Assembly: GCF_023159225.1 (NCBI RefSeq)
Contig: NC_063161.1
Location: 119,388,958 to 119,452,957 of the forward strand
Direction: 5' to 3'
Origin: Perognathus longimembris pacificus
Taxonomy: Eukaryota > Chordata > Mammalia > Rodentia > Heteromyidae
Length of the DNA: 64,000 bases
Part shown: piece after piece, positions 1 through 57,665 of the stretch
Numbering within the stretch: position 1 is the stretch's first letter
How the letters are laid out: the number at the start of each line of letters is the position of its first letter
Program-made: the position numbers and the translations under genes
The notes under the pieces: generated by a model
Database searches by the model: none
What the model saw: only the letters and a program-made list of their open reading frames with translations
What the model was told of the DNA's origin: nothing

Positions 1-110
1 AGATAGGTTCCTTTGGGACTTTTGTCCTGGTTGGCCTTGAATTCACCATCCCCCTAAATAGCTGAATTTCTGTGTACCACCATGTCAGGTTGTATTTTCT
101 ATTAGATATA
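1..110 (-). mobile_element. B1-type SINE left-half fragment
   Basis: The plus strand carries GACTTTTGTCCTGGTTGGCC and TTGAATTCACCATCC, matching the 7SL-derived half of the B1-type dimers elsewhere. It is truncated by the window edge. Confidence 0.45.
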
Positions 111-130
111 AGATATGTGTTTTGTTTTGG

Positions 131-318
131 GCCAGTCCTGAGGGCTTGAAACTCAGGGCCTGAGTGTTGACCCTGGCTTGTTTTGCTCAAGGCTAACACT
201 CTACCTCTTGAGCCACAGCATCACTTCTGGCCTTTTCTGTTTATATGGTGCTGAGGAATTAAACCCAGGCCTCATGCAGCTAGGCATGCACTCTACTGCT
301 AAGCCACATTTTCAGCCC
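131..318 (-). mobile_element. IDL-Geo-type dimeric SINE
   Basis: Read on the minus strand: ID-like left half (GGGCTGAAAATGTGGCTTAG), then a second tRNA-like half ending CAGGACTGGC-like sequence. Many substitutions, so an old copy. It lies between the upstream B1-type fragment (1-110) and microexon 482-517. Confidence 0.8.
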
Positions 319-481
319 AGATATAAGATATATATGTTTTAGCCTAACGCTACAAGACTTAAAATTATGTTGTGAAATTTTTGTATCTACTACTAAAAAA
401 AATCGGAATTTCAGAAGAAGTCTATTATTAAATTCATTGTGGAGATTTTCATTAAAAAAAATCTCTTTTTTTCTTTTCCAG

Positions 482-44838
<44,357 letters not shown>

Positions 44839-45177
44839 GATTCCTTTGGATTCTAACACAAAGTGCCAGGGGGACAGTCCGATTGTGTCTGGAAACATTA
44901 GAAGTGCTTTCCAAATCCTAATTGATGAAAACTGAGATATCTGGAATGGTAATTCATACTGAATTGTCTCAAAATGCCACTAAAATGTCCTTAGATTTAT
45001 TGATGTTGAAAAGTTTCAACTCCAACTGTTTCTCTGCTGCAAACTTGTTTTTTGGATTTCACAGTATTTGTAGTTTAGTAGTAGTGAAAAGAAAATCCAG
45101 TCATCTTAAGCATTTGTTTATATTTGTTCATATTTGAAAGGTTTGAGGAATGGCAAATCATACTTGCCTAACCTCGA

Positions 45178-45183
45178 AATAAA
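45178..45183 (+). terminator. DENND4C: Proximal poly(A) signal candidate, DENND4C
   Basis: AATAAA about 340 bp past the stop codon, followed by a T/G-rich stretch (ATTGGTGTGACT near 45211). It would give a short 3' UTR. Confidence 0.5.
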
Positions 45184-46204
45184 TGAAATATTTCAATTTT
45201 AAGAGCAACTATTGGTGTGACTATATAGTAGGGGAGCTGTGTAGGTTTGTGTATACATGTATATTTATTAAAATACTTAAATTGCGTGTTGCAATAGTTT
45301 TCTGAAAGGGTTGTTTCATTGCCTATTAAATGACTACTGCTAAACTAATCTGTAGTCATTAATCCCTAAATTACCTAGAAGTCATGACAACTGCCTTGAT
45401 TTAAAATTTTAATATATATCACTTTTTTATTATGAATTATTTTGCTTAATGAATTATATCTTGAATATCCAGGTACTTCCGTCTTCTTCCAATACTGTGT
45501 TCATTTGCAATGGCCTTAAAATTCATAACAGTTATTTGGGACAAGCCTAAAATGCACACATGTATAGTTTTCTGTCCTGAAATCTTTTTTCAGGCACATA
45601 AATTGGTCACTTTTTAAAAACCTGTGGGATAAACTTGCACTGCAAACATGTTTTATTCTTGTACAATATTTAGATTTATATGCTTTTGAGTAAAAATGTG
45701 CATTTGTAAATATTGTGTTTTTTTTTAGGTTGAATTAAATCTTAAAACTGAAGCTCATTGAGCTTGTTGCCAGTAGGTTTAAGAAATTATGACCTCACAT
45801 GCCTTACTTTCGACACTTATCATGCTTTTTGTTCAAAATATCCACTAAGAAGTGTTTGCCTTAACTCTACATGGCTTAAGACCCAATGAATGGTTTGTGT
45901 GTGAATTTACAATAATTATGCAGATGACTAAATCAGTTGACACATAAAATAATTACCTCCACCTGGTACACCTAACAGCACAAATTCTTCTATATAACCT
46001 TTTAAAAATTAGTGTATCAGTGTTTCAGCATTTAAAGTTCAGTCAGAATGCTAAAAAAAAAAAAAATTAACAGAATTGTGTACAATCTTTATTAACTTCA
46101 AAATGGACCTTTTGCACTGTCTCAGGAGTATATATTTTTGCAGTTTGTAACACTTATTGACCCAACAAACTTTGGATTTAACTTGCATATAAAACTTGAG
46201 GCTG

Positions 46205-46210
46205 AATAAA
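46205..46210 (+). terminator. DENND4C: Distal poly(A) signal candidate, DENND4C
   Basis: AATAAA about 1370 bp past the stop, with GT-rich sequence (CTGTGCTTGTCTG) about 20-30 bp further on. It is the last such signal before SINE sequence starts. Confidence 0.5.
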
Positions 46211-46410
46211 ATGAAAAATAATTTTAAATTCACTGTGCTTGTCTGTTACATTAAGGCTCTTTGCCAACCTGTAGTTAGAATTGTTGCAATCCCAGTATTG
46301 GTTTTGCCTTTTCTTCATAGCTTGCAGCAACTTATTTACCCAAGAACTTGTTTACAAACATGTGTAAACAAGAGGTCTCCACACACACACAGCAAAATAT
46401 AGGAAAGCAT

Positions 46411-46660
46411 GGTGGCTGACACATATGCATCCCAGTGAAGTTAAGGCAGAAAGCCGAGTTAGAAGCAAAGACAAAATCTTTTTATGACATTTGTGCTGGT
46501 AGTAGGACTTGAACTCTGGGCCTATGTGCTGTCCCCTCGGCTTTTTTCGAGTAAGACTGACCCTTTACCCTTTGAGCCCCAGCTCCTTTTTGGTAGTTAA
46601 TTGGAGATAAGTTTCACTGAGTTTCCTGCCTGAGCTGACTTTGAAACATGATTGCTTATT
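46411..46660. mobile_element. B1-like (+) and B1-type dimer (-)
   Basis: 46411-46475 is a B1 fragment (AAGCATGGTGGCTGACACAT). 46488-46660 is a minus-strand dimer missing its distal end. Confidence 0.6.
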
Positions 46661-46804
46661 AGCAAAACCTTTTATTGGGTCAGCTTGGTATTGCATTATC
46701 TTTAGTTGCATTTCATAGCTTGACCACAGCAAGTAAAAGAGCATAAAACTCAACTTTTTTGCTGTGTAATAAAAATATCTAACAGGAAATTACCATAATT
46801 TAGT

Positions 46805-47130
46805 TTTTGTTTTGGAACCAGCTCTGGCAAGTTTTATTGAAAAATTATGCATTTATTTTTCAGTTTCCTCATGGCATGCTCAATGATCAATGATAGCCAG
46901 TGTGCATACTCAATTCCCACATGCTGCCCAGTCCTATTGCCACTGTAGTGATGGACATCAGCTCTGGCCAACACAGCATAGTAATTTTTTCTTAAGGCCG
47001 GGCAGTTGTTGGCAAGGATGACCAATTTCCCTTTATACCCTGTCTGATCATGCTTGTACCCCCGCATGTAATTTCCACTTTGCTAAAAGTCTAGATTTGA
47101 TCAACTCGACCTTTTTGTCTTCTTGGCAGA
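46805..47130 (-). pseudogene. RPL30: RPL30 processed pseudogene
   Basis: On the minus strand this matches ribosomal protein L30 with no introns. Recognisable pieces are [14 protein letters not shown] and VHHYSGN in one frame, [15 protein letters not shown] sequence matching the L30 region after the Cys-rich turn, and upstream a decayed stretch corresponding to the N-terminal AKKTKK. Small deletions and stops break the frame, and about 12 bp are missing before the VILANN block. An AATAAA (46833-46838, reverse) followed by CTTGCCAGAGCTGG and an A-rich tail looks like the parent mRNA 3' end. It is a retrocopy made by L1-type reverse transcription and is not expected to be functional. Confidence 0.85.
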
Positions 47131-47299
47131 CTGCTAAGTGTAGGAGGGCTCCCAACTAAAAGCAGATGACAAGATGGCCAGGTGCAAAGGCAAGTTTTAA
47201 ACAGTTGCACTGTATACCCTTGAAATAGGCAAAGTGGGATGCTGATCTTAATGCACAATCTGAATCCAGACTGCATTCCACCCAAACTGTGCATGGCTG

Positions 47300-47490
47300 A
47301 CCCTGGAGCTCAAACTCAGGGCTTGGGCACTACCCGAGCTTTTATGCAAGGCTAGCACTGTAATTCTTTTGGCAGTTTAATTGGAAGCAAGTCTCATGGA
47401 TTTTTACTGTGGTTGGCTTCCCACTGCGCTCATTATAATTTCAGCCATATGAATAGCTAGAATTATAGGCATGAGTCTAGACCCTAGGCA
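47300..47490 (-). mobile_element. B1-type dimeric SINE, degraded
   Basis: GGAGCTCAAACTCAGGGCTT to TAGCTAGAATTATAGGCATG. It follows unique sequence 47140-47300. Confidence 0.7.
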
Positions 47491-47548
47491 CAAGGAATTC
47501 TTAAGCACTTCTGTCCAGTGACAAAATACCTACTTCAAAATAGATTTA

Positions 47549-47731
47549 GGGGCTAGGAATATGGCCCAGTGGCAAAGTACTCATCTTGTATACATGAAGC
47601 CCTGGGTTGGATTCCTCAGCACCACATATATAGATAAGGCTAAGGTGGCGTGGTAGAGTGCTAGCCTTGAGCAAAAAGCCAGGGACAGTGCTAAGGCCCT
47701 GAGTTCAAGCCCCAGGACTGGCAAACAAAAG
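47549..47731 (+). mobile_element. IDL-Geo-type SINE
   Basis: Left half intact. The right half has lost about 12 bp (AAGGTGGCGTGGTAGAGTGC). Confidence 0.88.
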
Positions 47732-47809
47732 ACAATACAGATTTACACTTATGAGCTATTTGATAAAGTGCTAGAAGTCACATGGTCTTATGCCATGTGA
47801 ATGTGCTGA

Positions 47810-47890
47810 GTTGGGTGTAGTTGTATATACCTGTAATTCCAAGAATCCAGTCTACTGCCTGCCTGGGCTACATTATCAAGACTATTTTAA
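47810..47890 (+). mobile_element. B1-like fragment
   Basis: GTTGGGTGTAGTTGTATATA head and GCCTGGGCTACATTATCAAG. Confidence 0.5.
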
Positions 47891-47905
47891 GAACAGATCC
47901 TGAGG

Positions 47906-48111
47906 GGTTGGGAATATGGCCTAGTGGCAGCAAGAGTGCTTGCCTCCTATACATGAAGCCCTGGTTTCAATTCCCCAGCACCACATATACAGAAAACAGC
48001 AAGAGGTGGCACTGTGGCTCAAGTGGCAGAGTGCTAGCTAGCCTTGAACAAAAAGAAGCCAGGGACAGTGCTCTGGCCCCGAGTCCAAGGCCCAGGACTG
48101 GCAAACCAAAA
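47906..48111 (+). mobile_element. IDL-Geo-type SINE
   Basis: Full length. Perfect 14-bp duplications AACAGATCCTGAGG (47892-47905, 48112-48125). Confidence 0.93.
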
Positions 48112-48125
48112 AACAGATCCTGAGG

Positions 48126-48404
48126 TTCTATCTACACTCATTTACTTTTGGAATGTAGGCATGGCTCACCATTATTTCTCCGCTATTCAATCACATTTTG
48201 AAAGTGTGACAATCAATATTGTATGTTTGAGCCCTAAATTCCGCTCCAGAAAACCCTTTTGTCCAGGCTACTTCTATCACACAATCACTCCTGTCCCCCG
48301 CCCTCGTTTTTCATATACTTTCTCTGCTATTGGTTACTTATGCTCCATTTTTAATAACTCATTTTCCTCCCTTCATTTACCCCATTAAATGACTAAAATC
48401 AGTA
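48126..48404. other. Unique sequence downstream of RPS6
   Basis: No gene or repeat recognised. C-rich near 48280-48305. Confidence 0.5.
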
Positions 48405-48451
48405 AAGGAGACAAACAAAGTCTTGTCATTTATTTGTTATTCTTAAAGACT
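48405..48451 (-). terminator. RPS6: RPS6 3' UTR and poly(A) signal
   Basis: The 3' UTR is very short, as usual for ribosomal-protein mRNAs. AATAAA lies at 48434-48429 on the minus strand, about 18 bases after the stop. Cleavage near 48405-48415 is inferred. Confidence 0.8.
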
Positions 48452-52117
<3,666 letters not shown>

Positions 52118-52123
<6 letters not shown>

Positions 52124-52164
52124 GTTGAAGCAGCTGCTCGCCCGGGAGGCGCCACGGAAAAGAG
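52118..52164 (-). CDS. RPS6: RPS6 exon 1: 5' TOP leader plus ATG AAG
   Basis: Reverse strand: a CTCTTTTCC pyrimidine tract starting near 52164, then CGTGGCGCC and a short leader to ATG at 52123-52121. Only Met and Lys are coded before the GTAGGG donor at 52117. The oligopyrimidine start is the TOP element that puts ribosomal-protein mRNAs under mTORC1/LARP1 translational control. The exact start base is inferred. Confidence 0.85.
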
Positions 52165-52310
52165 ACCTGACTTCCGCTTACCGGAGATCACATAGCGCTT
52201 CGAGTCCTCGCGAGATTGGGAGGCGCTTGGGATAGCGGAAGTGCGTGAGTAGGGGGCGGTACTTCTGGAGGCGGGGCTATTCCGTGGCTGGTGCGGTTGT
52301 TCGCGGGTTT
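52165..52310 (-). promoter_or_regulatory. RPS6: RPS6 core promoter
   Basis: Directly upstream of the TOP start. Visible elements: a near-palindromic CCTCGCGAGA (52206-52215), one base off the TCTCGCGAGA promoter motif; a reverse CCAAT (ATTGG, 52215-52219); CGGAAGT-type ETS motifs near 52172 and 52240; and GC boxes (GGGGGCGG near 52255, GGGGCGGGGC-like near 52270). There is no clear TATA box. This is the normal make-up of a ribosomal-protein promoter. Confidence 0.7.
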
Positions 52311-52647
52311 GAGCGTTGGGTGGCGTCGGTGGTTCGGTTGAGGAGACCCATCCGTAATTAGTGCGGTTTTCACCCCTTCTCTGCCTCGTCTTTTCACGCG
52401 CCTGGCCTTTGTCTCCGGGCTCTGTCGGAACCCTGACTCGCTTTCCCTGCACTCAGCATCTGCCTAGAGAGCCAATGCTGGAGTTAGATTCTCTCGGGGC
52501 GCAGACCTGTCCCTCGCGGGGCCCTGCCCTGCCCTGATCCCAGCGATTCACAGCAAGGAATTGTGAAAAACTTGACGTTTTTGTTCCTTTGGCCTCGCCA
52601 ACTGCTTTGAAATTTTCTCTTTGTTTTGTTTCTTTAAAAAAAAAATC

Positions 52648-52885
52648 AAAAACAGTCCTGGGCCTTGGACTGAGGTCATATGTGCTGCCTCTCAGCTTTT
52701 ATGCTCAGGTCCAGAGCGCTCTACTGCATCTCTATCAACTTAACTGCTTTTTGGTGTTTTAATTGGAGATAAATGTCTCGCAGAACTTTACTGTCCCGGT
52801 TGACTTTGAACAGCCATCCTCAGATCTCAGCCTCCTGAGTAGGTAGGATTACAGGCGTGAGCCAATGATGACTCCGGCACCCAGC
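52648..52885 (-). mobile_element. B1-type dimeric SINE upstream of RPS6
   Basis: CAGTCCTGGGCCTTGGACTG to GGATTACAGGCGTGAGCCAA. It marks the outer edge of the RPS6 CpG island. Confidence 0.85.
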
Positions 52886-52889
52886 TTGC

Positions 52890-53815
52890 TTTGAAAATTT
52901 CCCTGCAAATACCACTTTCCCCCCCTAGTGTTATTCTACAGAATAACATCCTCAGCACTTGTACTCAGGCTAGTAGACATGATTACTCCTAAGTACAACC
53001 ACCAGATGCCTCTCAAGTCAATATTTTTCTCTTACCTCTGTGATTTTTTTTAGGAGGGGGGTGGGGGGGAATAGAGACTGGGATTTAAAGTTCTCCAAGC
53101 TAAGCACTCAGCTATGCTCCCTGCCCTCCCGACAATCTTTTAAACAATGCAAAACTGGAAATGCTCCATTTGCTTACCGGCTGCAGTTAAATAAAAAGTA
53201 TACCATGAAATATAAACTCCAGCACAACCATACATCTTTCTAATCTCAAAGCTATTGTCACTAGCTCAAGCCAGGTAGGTGGTTCGGATTAAATGTCCCT
53301 CTAAATAAGTCTTTCTTATTCTCACCACATAAGTTAGGATTCCTTTCCTCTTATTCTATAGCACTGTTTTCCTTTATTGCACCTGCTCATGATACACACA
53401 TGATTTATGTACCTGTACAAGATATAAATATGATGAGGGCTCATGTGTTTACCTCATTCTGGTATACTTAAAATGCAACTAACTGCATAGCATGTAATAA
53501 AAATGCTTAGTAAATATTTGTTTAAAGCCTCTCAGGTACATTCAATAGTCTATTAGAATGTGCTGGTTCAAAACCAGCCAGCAGAGGGAGAATAAATGAA
53601 GTGAATCTTCAAACACCAAGGATACAGTTCTCAGTAGTACAGTGTAGTGCACTTAGATCTGTCTTCAGAACATTTCTGGGAAAACCAGCCTAGGAACTCA
53701 ATATCTAACTCTGAAGCCTATACCTTTCATCAGTATTTGAAAGAAGTAACATTGTCTATTACATTTTTTACTCCATAGTTTTTCTTCAAGAAAAAATAAA
53801 AAACACTGGCTAGGC
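52890..53815. other. Intergenic, mostly unique
   Basis: No gene seen. The part near 53430-53530 (GGCTCATGTGTTTACC, AATAAAAATGCTTAGTAAAT) has the feel of an old MIR end. Confidence 0.4.
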
Positions 53816-53819
53816 TAAT

Positions 53820-54000
53820 GGCACAAATCTGTAATGTCTACAATCCCAGTACTTGGGAGGTTGGAGGAAGAATGATCACAGTTCAGCCTAAATAATGAAA
53901 TTAGAAAAAAAAAAATCAGGCTATGGATACAGTTTAGAGGTAGAGTTCTTGCCTAGCAAGCACAAGGCCTTGGGTTGATCCCCATCAGGAAGGGGGAAAA
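53820..54000 (+). mobile_element. B1-like plus ID-like unit
   Basis: AATCCCAGTACTTGGGAGG, then CAGTTTAGAGGTAGAGTTCT and CACAAGGCCTTGGGTTG before an A-rich tail. Confidence 0.6.
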
Positions 54001-54130
54001 AAAACAAAAACCTCATTTCCCTAGAGTATTACATACCATCTTCTGCTTCACTATTTGTAGTTTTAAGGTGAAGCCTACTTCACATTCAAATTCAAAAGGT
54101 TTCTTCTTTTGTTCCTTTTCTTTCTTTGTT

Positions 54131-54535
54131 TCACTTGAACTCCGGGCCTAGGTACTGTCGCTGAGCTTCTTTTCCTCAAGGCTACCACTCTGCCATTTTA
54201 GCCACAGCTCCACTTCCAGCTTTTTTGAGTACTTTATTGATGAGAGTCACAGATTTTCCTGCCCGGGATGCCTTAAAACCATAATCCTCAGATCTGAGCC
54301 TCCTGGGTATCTAGGATTACAGGCGTGAGCCATTGTCACCCTCCTGGCAAAAGCTTTCTTGTTGCTTTTTGTTTTTGTTTTTCCCTTTGTTCTATTTTCT
54401 GAAACAGTCTTATCTATATGGCCCAACCTGACCTGGAACTTGTTATGTAGCCCAAGCTGTCCCCAAACTCAGAACCCTTCCGCTTGAGCCTCTCAAGTGC
54501 CAGGGTTACTTATGTGCATCACCACTCACAGCTCC
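54131..54535 (-). mobile_element. B1-type dimer and B1-like monomer
   Basis: 54131-54350 dimer (CTTGAACTCCGGGCCTAGGT to GGATTACAGGCGTGAGCC). 54395-54535 monomer (CTGACCTGGAACTTGTTATG). Confidence 0.7.
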
Positions 54536-54639
54536 AAAGGTCCAACATTGTAATTAATCCTGTTTGATCATTGACGTTAATGCACAGATTGTTGGTGAAA
54601 TGATCCTTCTTAAAGCTAGTGTATATAATTGTTTTACTA

Positions 54640-54910
54640 GAAATGGTGGTGTGGCTCAAGTGGTAGAGAAATGGCCTTGAGTGGAAAAAGCCAAGCAAGA
54701 ACTGGAGGTTCTGAGTTTAAGCCCCATAACTGTCCCGAACAAACAACAACCAAAAAAGAAGAAAAAATCTGCCATAAGAATAAAGGAAGAGCAGACCCTG
54801 CCTGAGTTCAAACCCCAGTATTGTTAAGAAGAAAAATGGAGGGTGTGACTCAAGGTGTGGAGGGCTTGCTTAGGAACCTGGGGGCCATCCCTGGGTTCAT
54901 TCTCCAGTTC
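54640..54910 (+). mobile_element. Right-monomer and ID-like relics
   Basis: 54640-54745 right half (GGTGTGGCTCAAGTGGTAGA). 54795-54830 tail remnant. 54838-54912 ID-like (GGTGTGACTCAAGGTGTGGA). Confidence 0.55.
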
Positions 54911-55029
54911 TGAAAGGAAAATGGTAGTGTTGGGAGAGTTGTAAAATAAAAGAACCCAAAGGTACATAATTAGTGCAAGACGCACACTTTGATAAGATCC
55001 TGGATATTCGAATAAATTAAAGAACCTTT

Positions 55030-55205
55030 TTTGTGTGTGGTAATGGTGACTAAACCCAGAGCCTCAAACATGCTAGACAAGCATTCCTCAGCCCTTTTTT
55101 TCTTATTTTGTTTTTGAGACGTGGTCTCACTCATTACTTTTCCTGGGCTCATAATTCTCCTTGTTCTACCTCCCGAGAAGCTATAATTACCACCCTGCCT
55201 GGCAT
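55030..55205 (-). mobile_element. ID-like and B1-like relics
   Basis: 55030-55095 GGTGACTAAACCCAGAGCCT. 55105-55205 TTTTGAGACGTGGTCTCACT. Confidence 0.55.
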
Positions 55206-55387
55206 GGTAAAAAATAAAATAGGTATGGCAGGTTAGATTGCATTAATGTTAATTTCCAAATGTAAGATTTTTACTGAGGTTATCAAGTTATCCGGGTAGA
55301 ATATCCTTATTGCCAGTAAATGCTTAAGAATTTAAAGGTGAAATATCATGTTTGCAATTTCAAGTGGTTCAGGGAGGAAAAAGGTAT

Positions 55388-55945
55388 TTAGAGTTGTCAC
55401 TCAGTATCTGGAAAAGAGATTGGTTCCAAGACCCTGTAGATACCAAAATCAGTGGATGCTCAAGTTCTTAGATACCATGGCATACTATTCTCATACAGTC
55501 TGTACACATCTTCCAGGATACTGTAAATCATCTCTATCTACATAGCACTACCAATACCTGTCATGATAGGTTTGCATTGTTCAGAGAATAATGACAAGAA
55601 GAAGGTTATACGTGTTCAGTAATCATTTCTTTTTCTTTCTTTTTTTTTTTTTTTTTTGCCAGTCATGGGGCTTGGACTCAGGGCCTGGGCACTGTCCCTG
55701 GCCTCTTTTTGCTCAAGGCTGGCACTCTGCCACTTGAGCCACAGCACCACTTCTGGCTGTTTTCTATATATTTGGTGCTGGGGAATTGAACTCAGGGCTT
55801 CATGTATACAAGGCAAGCACTCTTACCACTAGGCCATATTCCCAGCCCCAGTAATAATTTCTTTTTTCTAAATATTTGAGGTAGCTGAATCCAGGGATGC
55901 AGACTCCATGAATATGGACAGCTTGATAGAGAAAGGGAAAATCAC
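55388..55945 (+). mobile_element. Tigger/MER2-like DNA transposon, split by a SINE
   Basis: GATTGGTTCCAAGACCCTGT, AGATACCAAAATCAGTGGAT, AATCATCTCTATCTACATAG, AGAGAATAATGACAAGAAGA, then after the SINE AATATTTGAGGTAGCTGAAT. These follow the consensus of the pogo-type non-autonomous elements I recall, including ends resembling inverted repeats (GTTGTCACTCAGTATCTG against reverse AAGCTGTCCATATTCATGG). No transposase frame. Confidence 0.7.
55636..55848 (-). mobile_element. IDL-Geo-type SINE inside the DNA transposon
   Basis: Full length. Flanks CAGTAATCATTTCTTTTT (55617) and CAGTAATAATTTCTTTTT (55849), one mismatch. Confidence 0.92.
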
Positions 55946-56317
55946 AATTGCAGATTTTGTGAAGTGTTGTTTTATTCTTTTCCAGTTTTGTTTTGGAGGA
56001 GGTGGAGGTTCAAGTTAAAAAAGAAACCTAGGAAATAAAGATTTAGGAGATGGAATAGATGAAGCTTTCTAATAGAAAGTAGGAATGGAGAGGTGGGGAC
56101 CAGAATGGTGATTGGAATTTTGGCTTGTGCAGAGGGCCCTCAGTGAGATGGGGAATCCTGAAGGAAGACCAGTCATACAAGAGCTGTGAGAACTGCGTGA
56201 ATGGAGACAGCCAATATGCTGTTGACTGTAACAGATTGGAGGGTTAGTGCCCAACACAGTGAAAGAGGTAGCCTAAAGGCCTATATTAGTTTGTTATGGC
56301 TGCCATATAAAGTGATT

Positions 56318-56475
56318 GGGTGCGGGTAGGTGGCTCATGCCTATATTCCTAGCTTAGGAGGCTGAGATTTGAGGATCTTCTTCCTCCCAGGAAAACTAAA
56401 AGTGGAGCTGTGGCTCAAAGTGGTAGGACACAGCACCCAGCCCCTGAGTTTAAGAACCAGCATTAAAAAAAAAAA
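56318..56475 (+). mobile_element. B1-type dimeric SINE
   Basis: GGTGCGGGTAGGTGGCTCAT head; right half shortened. Confidence 0.75.
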
Positions 56476-56596
56476 TTACACCAGATTGTATAGGCTAAAC
56501 AAGAATTTATTTTTTCACAGTTCTGGAGCTTCAAAGTCCATGATTGGAGATATCATCTGGGTTGGTTTCTGACTCTTCTCTTCTTCTTCTTCTTCT

Positions 56597-56856
56597 TCTT
56601 TTTTTTTTTTTTTTTTTTGCCAGTCCTGGGCCTTGGACTCTTCTCTTCTTCTTCTTCTTTTTTTGCCAGTCCTGGGCCTTGGACTCAGGGCCTGAACACT
56701 GTCCCTGACTTCTTTTTGCTCAAGGCTAGCACTCTACCGCTTGAGCCACAGCGCCACTTCTGGCCATTTTCTATATATGTAGATGCTGAGGAGTCGAACC
56801 CAGGGCTTCATGAATACAAGGCAAGCACTCTTGCCACTAGGCCATACTCCCAGCCC
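56597..56856 (-). mobile_element. IDL-Geo-type SINE with duplicated 3' end
   Basis: The block GACTCTTCTC(TTC)n...GCCAGTCCTGGGCCTTG occurs twice (from about 56570 and 56636), so the first 20-odd bases of the right half and the tail are repeated before the full element. Confidence 0.88.
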
Positions 56857-56947
56857 CGTCTCTTCTTTTCTTGTCTTTTCTCCCCGTGTCTTTTTGTTGA
56901 TGACCTGTGACCTAATCTTTTTCTTTCTTTCTAGTACTGGGGGTTGA

Positions 56948-57148
56948 ATTTCTTTTTTTCTTGCTAGTACTGGGGGTTGAACTCGGGGCCTAGGCACTGC
57001 CCCTGAGCTTCTTTTGCACAAGGCCAGCACTCTTAACACTTGGGCTACAGGGCCACTTCTGCCACTTGTAGCCTTTTCTGTTTATGTGGAATCCAGGGTT
57101 TCATGCATGCTAGGCAAGCACTCTACCACTAAGCCATATTCCCAGCCC
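56948..57148 (-). mobile_element. IDL-Geo-type SINE
   Basis: GTACTGGGGGTTGAACTCGG to GCCATATTCCCAGCC. More diverged than its neighbours. Confidence 0.85.
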
Positions 57149-57156
57149 TAATCTCC

Positions 57157-57356
57157 TTTTTTTTTTTTTTTTTTGCCAGTCCTGGGGCTTGGACTCAGCA
57201 CTGTCCCTGGCTTCTTTTTGCTCAAGGCTAGCACTCTGCCACTTGAGCCACAGCGCCACTCCTGGCTGTTTTCTGTATATGTGGTGGTGGTGAATTGAAC
57301 CCAGGGCTTCACATATATGAGGCAAGCAGTCTTTGCCACTAGGCCATATCCCCAGC
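57157..57356 (-). mobile_element. IDL-Geo-type SINE
   Basis: Full length apart from a short gap near 57200. TAATCTCC before the T-tail (57149) and again at 57358 gives the target duplication. Confidence 0.9.
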
Positions 57357-57665
57357 CTAATCTCCTTTTTTTTTTTTTTTTTTTTTTAAATAAAGACAGC
57401 CATTGTATTGGATTAAGGCTCATGCTGGTACCTTTATTTTACCTTGTTCTTTTGTTTGTTAATTTATTTTTTGGTTCTGTTGCTAGGGACTGAACCTATC
57501 CAGGGCCCTATGCATATTAACTATAATAGCCCCACCCGACCCCCACTTATTGTAACTTAATTACCTTTTTAAAGATTCTGTCTCCAAGTACAGTCTGATT
57601 CTGAAGTAGTAGGGGTTAAAATTTCATGTGAATTCTTGGGGGAACATAATTCAGCCCATAACAGA

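Larger units (their letters stand above)
44839..46230 (+). other. DENND4C: DENND4C 3' UTR (distal end inferred)
   Basis: AT-rich, free of SINEs and without open frames, which fits a conserved 3' UTR. It runs at least to the AATAAA at 45178-45183 and probably to the one at 46205-46210. SINE-type sequence resumes just after, at about 46411. The real cleavage sites would need transcript data. Confidence 0.6.
56283..57665 (+). repeat. Ancient mammalian repeat shredded by SINEs
   Basis: Pieces in order: TTAGTTTGTTATGGCTGCCA (56287), ATTTATTTTTTCACAGTTCT (56504), CTTGTCTTTTCTCCCCGTG (56870), GACAGCCATTGTATTGGATT (57395), ATTCTGAAGTAGTAGGGGTT (57599), ACATAATTCAGCCCATAACA (57644). At least five SINEs fill the gaps. 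The family is widespread in mammals but I cannot name it with certainty. Confidence 0.6.
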
